The notes beneath the pieces are model-generated. The model saw only the letters and a list, made by a program, of their open reading frames with translations. It had not been told where the DNA came from and made no database searches. A stretch of DNA of 64,000 bases, from the NCBI RefSeq assembly GCF_014633365.1, contig NC_068344.1, forward strand, positions 33,850,670 to 33,914,669, written 5' to 3'. The translations under genes and the position numbers were made by a program. Positions within the stretch are counted from its first letter, which is position 1. Every line of letters starts with the position of its first letter. The DNA is from Diospyros lotus. Taxonomy: Eukaryota; Streptophyta; Magnoliopsida; Ericales; Ebenaceae. Shown here piece after piece: positions 57,600 to 64,000 of the stretch.

Positions 57600-60500
57600 A
57601 TGTTGCCTATATCGGGCAACCCAACCTTAAGTTGCCCGACACAGCCCACACCACCACCCAATTCCTCCTCACCCCCCCTATAGGGCCATAGGCATACCTC
57701 CCTCCCACTTCCTTAGTACAGGCTGCAACAACCCCCATCCAATTATCTCCCATCTCCGCGCGCGCACACACACATATTTTAAATATTATTATCTAAATAA
57801 ATTATTACTCCTATTCAATTAGAATTATAGTTATTTTAATCATTATAACTATAATCATAATTAATAATTTATTTTTTCTAATTATTATAAAATTTATACC
57901 TATTTTATATTTTTTTAATTGTGTCTGTTAGATAAGAATATAATCGATTCGATTAAATTATCTAAAGAGACTTGGCGTAATTTAATTTGGGGGAGAAGGG
58001 TGAAATGAGAGATTTAATTGGAGGGAGATCTTAAGTCTCTTACTGGTTGGACTACGTCAATGTCGGAAAACATAAGGAATTATTCTTTTTGTGTTTTAGT
58101 TTTCAGTTTTGAATTCATTTTCAATTTTGTATTTTGAGTGTTTGTTTTAAAATTGCTAAAAATGCATACTTTTTGTCTATACTGTTTTTCGCATTTTGAA
58201 AATTTTGAGTATATTTGTGATGAAAACAACCAAAATGACTTTTTGTTATTTTGAATTTTTTTTACAATTTTTTCTTATTTTTGAAAATATATTTTTAAAA
58301 ATATGAAAATAAGCATATTTTCACTATTTTGAAAAACTAAAAATTCAAAACGGTTTGAAAACAACAAAAAGAATAAGTCCTAACTAGTTTGATATATATT
58401 TTTTTTTTCAATCTGTTTAATTTGACCATCTATTCAATCGAGTTGATTCAATTTACAAAAAAAAAAAATATCAATCTGTTCAATTTAAATAATTTAATTA
58501 ATTTTACCCCATTCCTTCCAATTAAATCACGTTAAATCCATCTAAATAATTCGATCAATTCGGTTACATCTTTATCTGACAGACACAATTTAAAAAAAAT
58601 ATGAAATAAGTATAATTTTTATTTCAATTAAAAAATAAATAAATTATTAATTATAATTATAATAATTAAAATAACTGTAATTCTAACTAAACAGGACTAA
58701 TAATTTATAATAATTTTTTAAAATATATAAAAATATTTTAATATATATATATATGTATGTATGTGGGGATAGAGAACTAATATGTTGGGGGGAGGAGGGC
58801 TAAATGAGGGATTTAATTGGAGGGAGATTTTAAATTTGTTAGTGGTTGGGCTACGTTAGTGTTGAAAAACATAAAGGATTGTTCTCTTCGTGTTTTAGTT
58901 TTTAATTTTAAATTCATTTTTAGTTTTGTATTTTGAATGTCTGCTTTAAGATTGCTAAAAATGCATACTTTTCATCTATAGTATTTTTCACATTTTGAAA
59001 ATTTTGAACATGTTTCAGTTCACTTTTTGTTATTTTGAGTTTTCTTTACAATTTTCTCTTATTTTTGAAAATGTGTTTTTAAAAATATGAAAGTACTGTT
59101 TTAGAAAATTATAAATTGAAAACAGACTGAAAACAATAAAAAGAACAAGGCCTATATAGTTTGATATTTTTAATTTTTTTACTTTTCAATTTGTTCGATT
59201 TGACTATCTATTCGATCGAGTTGGTTCAATTTAAAAAAAAAAATCAATTTGTTAAATTTGAATAATTCAATTAATTTTGCCCTATTCCTTCCAATTAAAT
59301 CACGTCAAGTTCATCTGAATAATTTGATCAATTTGGTTACATCTTTATCTGACAAATACAATTTAAAAAAATATGAAATGAGTATAATTTTTATTTTAAT
59401 TAAAAATAAATAAATTATTAATTATAATTATAATAATTAAAATAACTGTAATTCTAACTAAAAAGGGAATAATAATTTATTTAGATAATATTTTATAATA
59501 ATATTTAAAAAGATATAAGAATATTTTAATATATATATATATACGTATGTGGGGATAGAGAACTGATACGTTGGGGGAGGAGGGTGAAATGAGGGATTTA
59601 ATTGGAGGGAGGTTTTAAGTTTGTTATTGGTTGGGCTATGTAAGTGTCGGAAAACATAAGTGATTGTTCTTTTAATGTTTTAATTTTTAGTTTTGAATTT
59701 ATTTTTAATTTTATGTTTTAAATGTCTATTTTAAAATTGCTAAAAATGCATATTTTTTGTCTATAATGTTTTTTACGTTTTGAAAATGCATATTTGTGAT
59801 GAAAACAACCAAAATGACTTTTTGTTATTTTGAGTTTTCCTTACAATTTTTTCTTATTTTTGAAAATATATTTGTAAAAATATAAAAGTAACATCTTTTC
59901 ATTTTTTGGGAAAACTTAAAATTGAAAACAATCTAAAAATAATAAAGAGAATAAGGCCTAAATAGTTTGATATTTTTAATTTTTTTTTATTTCTCAATCT
60001 ATTCGATTTGACTATCTATTCCATCAACTTGGTATAGTTTAAAAAAATAAAATCGATATGTTCAATTTGAATAATTCAATTAATTTTGCCCATTTTCTCT
60101 TAATTAAATCAGGTCAAGTCCATCTGAATAATTTGATTTATTCAGTTGCATGTTTATCTGTTAGTCACAATTTACAAAAATATGAAATGTGTATAATTTT
60201 TATTTTAATTAAAAATTAAATAAATGATTAATTATAATTATAATAATTAAAATAACTGTAATTCTAACTAAACAGGAATAATGATTTATTTAGATAATAA
60301 TTTATAATAATATTTAAAAAGATATAAAAATATTTTCATATATATATATATATATATGTGGGGATAGAAAAATGATACGTTGGGTGGTGACCCCCCCCCC
60401 CCCCCCAACCCCCATTATTTCACATGTATACATATTTAAATATTATTATAAATTATTATTTAAATATATTATTAGTTGTAGTTTATTTAATTAGAATTAC

Positions 60501-61500
60501 ACTTACAATTATAATTATTTTAATAACTATAACTATAATCATAATTAATAATTTATTTATTTTTTAATAATAATAAAATTTATACATATTTTATATATTT
60601 TTTAATCATGTATGTGAGATAGGGGTGTAATTGAATCGATCAAATTACTCAAATGGACTTGACGTGATTTAATAGAAATGGAATGAGGGGTTTAATTAGA
60701 TGGGGGCTTTAAATGTATTACTATCTAAACTACATAAGTGTTCAGCAACATAAACGATTAGATGTAACCGAATGAATTGAATTATTCAAAATAAATAGAT
60801 CGATTCTTTTTTAAACCGAACCAACTTGATCGAATAGATGTTCAAATTGAATAGATTAAGAAATAAAAAAATTAAAAATATCAAATTATTTATGTTGTCT
60901 GACACTAATATAGCCTAGACAATAACAGACTTAAAACTCTTCTCCAATTAAACTTTTCATTTCGCCCCCCAATTAAAACACGTTAGACTCTTCTGAATAA
61001 TTTGATCGATTCAATTACACTCTTATTTGACAGACATGATTAAAAAAAATATAAAATGAGTATAAATTATATTATAATTAAAAAATAAATAAATTATTAA
61101 TTATTAAAATAATTATAATTGTAACTATAATTTTAATTCAACAGACAAGAACTAATAATGTATTTAAATAATAATTTATAATAATATTTAAAAATGTATA
61201 AAATTATTTTCACATATTTATATGAGGGATATATATATATATTTTTTTTGGGGGGGGGGGGGGGGGGGGGGGAAGGAAGGGGTGAGTGGGTGAAATTTGG
61301 GAGGGGGTCGAGGCCATGTAAGGTTGCCAGCGCCGAGTAACATAAAGTTGCTTGCAACATATCAATTCTCTGTGGGGATAATTAGGGGGGGTTATGGCTA
61401 TACTAAGGGACGGTGTGCTTGTGGCCATATATAGAGGGTAAGGGGGGAATTAGATGGTGGTGGAGCCCGTGTAAGGTTGCCCAAGTATAAAAAGAATGTG
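57600..61500. repeat. AT-rich foldback array of three ~0.8-kb direct units with inverted arms
   Basis: The word GATTTAATTGGAGGGAG recurs at about 58009, 58813 and 59595, roughly 0.8 kb apart, each followed by TTGG-CTACGT-AGTGT and then GGAAAACATAA-like sequence. Each unit also has AATTATTAATTATAATTATA with TGTAATTCTAACTAAA on the right, and its reverse complement on the left at 57810-57870 and 60485-60560. The outer parts 57600-57735 and 61385-61490 match as inverted repeats (GGGCAACC..., CCACCACCACC/GGTGGTGGTGG). No coding sequence. Probably tandemly duplicated MITE or foldback elements; the superfamily is not clear. Confidence 0.65.
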
Positions 61501-62057
61501 ATCAAAAAGCTTCTTACAAACAAACAATCAAACAAATAACACTTGCCATTTGGGGGGTGGGGGGAATGGGTGAAATTTGGGAAGGGGTCGAGGGCCGTGT
61601 AAGGTTGCTCGCATCAAGTAACATAAAGTTGCTCACAACATATCAATTCTCTGTGGGGATAACTAGGGGGTTGTGGCTGTACTGAGGGGCAGTGCCTGTG
61701 GCCTTATATCGAAGGTAAGGAGGGAATTAGGTATTGGTGGAGCTGTGTAAAGTTGCCCATGTATAAAGAGAATGTGATCAAAAAGCTTCTTATAAACAAA
61801 CAATCAAACAAATAACACTTGCCCTTTGGGGGTGGAGGGGGTGGGGGGGAGTTGCTTGCGTGGAGAACATAAAGTTGGTCCTAACATATCAGTCCTCTGT
61901 GGGGATACTTTAGGTGGGGTGACTTTATTGTGGGGCGGTGTGTCTGTGGTCTTATAAGAGGGTAAGGGCCGGGGGAGGTTAGGTGGGGGTGGACCCATGT
62001 AAGGTTGCCCAAGTACAAAGAGATTGATTAAAAAGCTTTCTACAAACAAACAATGGA
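61281..62057. repeat. Three tandem copies of a ~283-bp repeat
   Basis: Landmarks recur in order: GTGAAATTTGGGA (61289, 61572), ACATAAAGTTG (61341, 61622, 61869), TCTGTGGGGATA (three times), AAAAGCTT (61505, 61781, 62031) and AAATAACACTTG (three times). The third copy lacks the GTGAAATTTGGGA part. G-rich on the plus strand. Confidence 0.82.
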
Positions 62058-62079
62058 ACAAATAACACTTGTCCTTTTG

Positions 62080-62330
62080 CCCGCATGGGCAGCTCAATTG
62101 GTCAAGAAAGAGAGCACAAAGTACTTTTTGTGATAAATTTTGGATCAAGATCGAGGATCGAGTCTCGTCAGCAGCAGTGTGAGAGTTATCTTTCAAAGGG
62201 GGAGGCTCCTTGTGAGCAGCGAGCTCGGGTCTAGCCACTACGTCCGGCTGGATCACCATGATTAACTCCTTCACATTCTATCGGGCCGAAGTGTGGGAGC
62301 ACCCGGAATGAACGATTTCACCTCTTGAAC
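62080..62330 (+). mobile_element. tRNA-derived SINE with 21-bp target duplication
   Basis: A perfect 21-bp duplication (62059-62079 and 62331-62351, beginning CAAATAACACTTG and ending TCCTTTTG) surrounds 251 bp. The 5' end carries a pol III box A (GGGCAGCTCAATTGG, ~62088-62102) and a box B (GGATCGAGTCT, ~62154-62164), as in a tRNA. The body that follows is not tRNA. The element ends CACCTCTTGAAC with no A or T tail, which is unusual. Confidence 0.85.
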
Positions 62331-62351
62331 CAAATAACACTTGTCCTTTTG

Positions 62352-64000
62352 GTCCCATATCTCTCTCATCCTTTGTTCCCTTGCGTGACTTCAAAAAGAA
62401 CAATCATATGTACGTTGGCCCAAATTATTAGCGAAGGGGAAGATAACCACAATTTTTACAATCATTTATTTTTATTATTCATCAATCACTCGTTTGATAT
62501 GAAATCTAAGACTTAACGACACTGGCTGATGGAATACTGCCCTGATTTTATATATAATTATATGAATATATAGTTACACATATAATTATTGTGAAAATAG
62601 GTAATTTCATCATTTTTCAATTAATACTAAGTAATACATTATTTATATTTTTACATACCAAACATAATAATATAGTTATAAATTTAAGTAGTACTTCTTT
62701 TATTAAAGGTGAAATACAATTATTTAAACATATTCATTATTTTATCTAATTACCTAATATGTCGCAAAGATATAAAAATTCTAGTCCCACACCACTTCAT
62801 AAATGGTAATTTTTTATGACTTTATAACTCTAGATACATATGATCTGTATTATTGTTAAACTTGTTAATATAATAAAAACGAATTTATTTTTATTTATTT
62901 TCCTCTTCTGCTTGGTAAACTAGCAAAAAATTTCTCTCTTTCACTCTCTTTAGTTCAACAATTGTTAAATAATCAAAAAATTGGAAAGAAAAAAAAAAAA
63001 AAAAAGAGTTTGACAAACAGTCAGATTCTAACTAGTTCACTCTACGATAATAATAAAGGGAGATGAAGAAAAAATGCAAAGAAATTTTTGTTATACAATT
63101 TTTTTTAACATCTCTAAGGGTGTTGAGTGTAATTTAATAATTAGATGATATCCCTGCTGGCTGAAGGCATACTTATGCCTAGGGCCCCCTAAAAATGAGA
63201 AGAACACATACAAGCAAGGAAAAATTGGTTTTTCTTGATAGGAACTATATCAAATAGTGTATTTATCATATTAGTAGAAGCTGTATCAAATGGTATATTT
63301 TTCACGTTAATTTGATTTAATACAAAAGACACCCTACCTAATATAGAATAATATAAAAATTAAAAATAAAATGTGGATAGCATATATCATTGGTGATGTG
63401 AACAATTTAAATTAATAAATAAATATAGAGTTATAATTAGACAAATTACTATTATATTATATTTATAAGTTAAATTTATTATAATCTATTTTCTCTCTTT
63501 GAAGATTGGATGATATATATAAGATATTAAATTTTCAACAAATTCTAATTTATATACTTCATCCATCAAATAAGAGATTAATTAAACCATAATTTTTCAA
63601 CAAATTTTAATTTATATACTTCATCCATCAAATAAGAGATTAATTAAACTTATGGTGTAAATAAATCTAATATATCCATAGATCTATTGTTTATGAAACA
63701 CCTAATCTAGTTAAAGTGTTTTCATAATTTAAAGAAAAATTATTTAAATCTTAATTTTTTTTAAAAGATGACATACTTTTTGATATTGATGGTTTAGATT
63801 TATTTTCAGAATTAAAAATTTTAAAAGAAATTATAACTATAAAAATAAAAACATCACTTGCGATATTAAATTTATAAAAAAATATTTTTTTTCACATGCA
63901 TGGATTGAATCTTAATAATTTTTTTTTTTTGTAACTCTAGTAGATTTTTTTTAAAAATTAAAATTAATAAAATTTTATTTACATTCAACTATATCACAAA
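62352..64000. other. AT-rich intergenic end of the window
   Basis: No gene or known repeat apart from a 62-bp tandem duplication. Confidence 0.55.
63532..63655. repeat. 62-bp tandem duplication
   Basis: TTTTCAACAAATT(C/T)TAATT and the following ACTTCATCCATCAAATAAG occur twice in direct order with one or two differences. Confidence 0.85.

Noticed and set aside
61281..62057. CRISPR-like array
   Set aside because: Repeats are long (~283 bp), contiguous and few, in a plant genome; no short repeat-spacer pattern occurs anywhere in the window.
62080..62170. tRNA gene
   Set aside because: Box A and box B are present, but no cloverleaf can be drawn and the sequence continues to a flanking 21-bp duplication. 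It is a SINE head.

Overview
This is a piece of a flowering-plant (probably eudicot) nuclear chromosome: AT-rich, intron-rich, and crowded with plant-type LTR retrotransposons, hAT elements, a Cassandra TRIM and a tRNA-derived SINE. Nothing prokaryotic is present. The species cannot be told from the sequence alone.

The one ordinary host gene is the 5' part of NUP205, the Nup192/Nup205-family inner-ring scaffold of the nuclear pore. It lies on the minus strand, with its start codon at 45878-45880. I could place 25 consecutive exons (45880 down to 1339). All have AG/GT borders and matching phases, and together they give 1049 uninterrupted codons. The rest of the gene, roughly 800 residues in plant relatives, lies beyond base 1. 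About 3.1 kb of coding sequence is spread over 44.5 kb because introns 7, 13 and 19 hold large transposon insertions and intron 5 holds a solo LTR.

Intron 19 (2554-14219) holds a degenerate gypsy element, 2863-13198. A 4.7-kb gag-only copia-like element sits inside its LTR (3263-7968, TSD TGGTA) and a solo LTR sits inside its pol (8651-9021). Intron 13 (20175-28736) holds a four-level nest: a gypsy element (20527-28037, TSD CTCCC), within it a truncated copia element, within that a gypsy-like element that has captured part of a PHD-finger/acetyltransferase gene (21657-25858, TSD GATTT), and within that a 1.2-kb hAT-like element (23984-25204, 8-bp TSD GCTCTAGC). Intron 7 (33256-40066) holds another gypsy element, 34127-39480. 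The transposase and polyprotein genes are all broken.

Upstream of NUP205 (46-64 kb) there is no recognisable host gene. This part holds an 8.0-kb hAT element with a perfect 8-bp duplication (48061-56083), which itself carries a Cassandra TRIM with 5S-rRNA-like LTRs (49915-50531). Next come an AT-rich inverted-repeat (foldback) array (57.6-61.5 kb), three ~283-bp tandem repeats ending at 62.06 kb, a SINE with a 21-bp duplication (62080-62330), and AT-rich sequence to the end.

The most interesting object is the retrotransposon that carries an intronless PHD-GNAT fragment resembling IDM1/ROS4, a chromatin factor linked to active DNA demethylation. The fragment is fused in frame to what looks like the element's own polyprotein tail.
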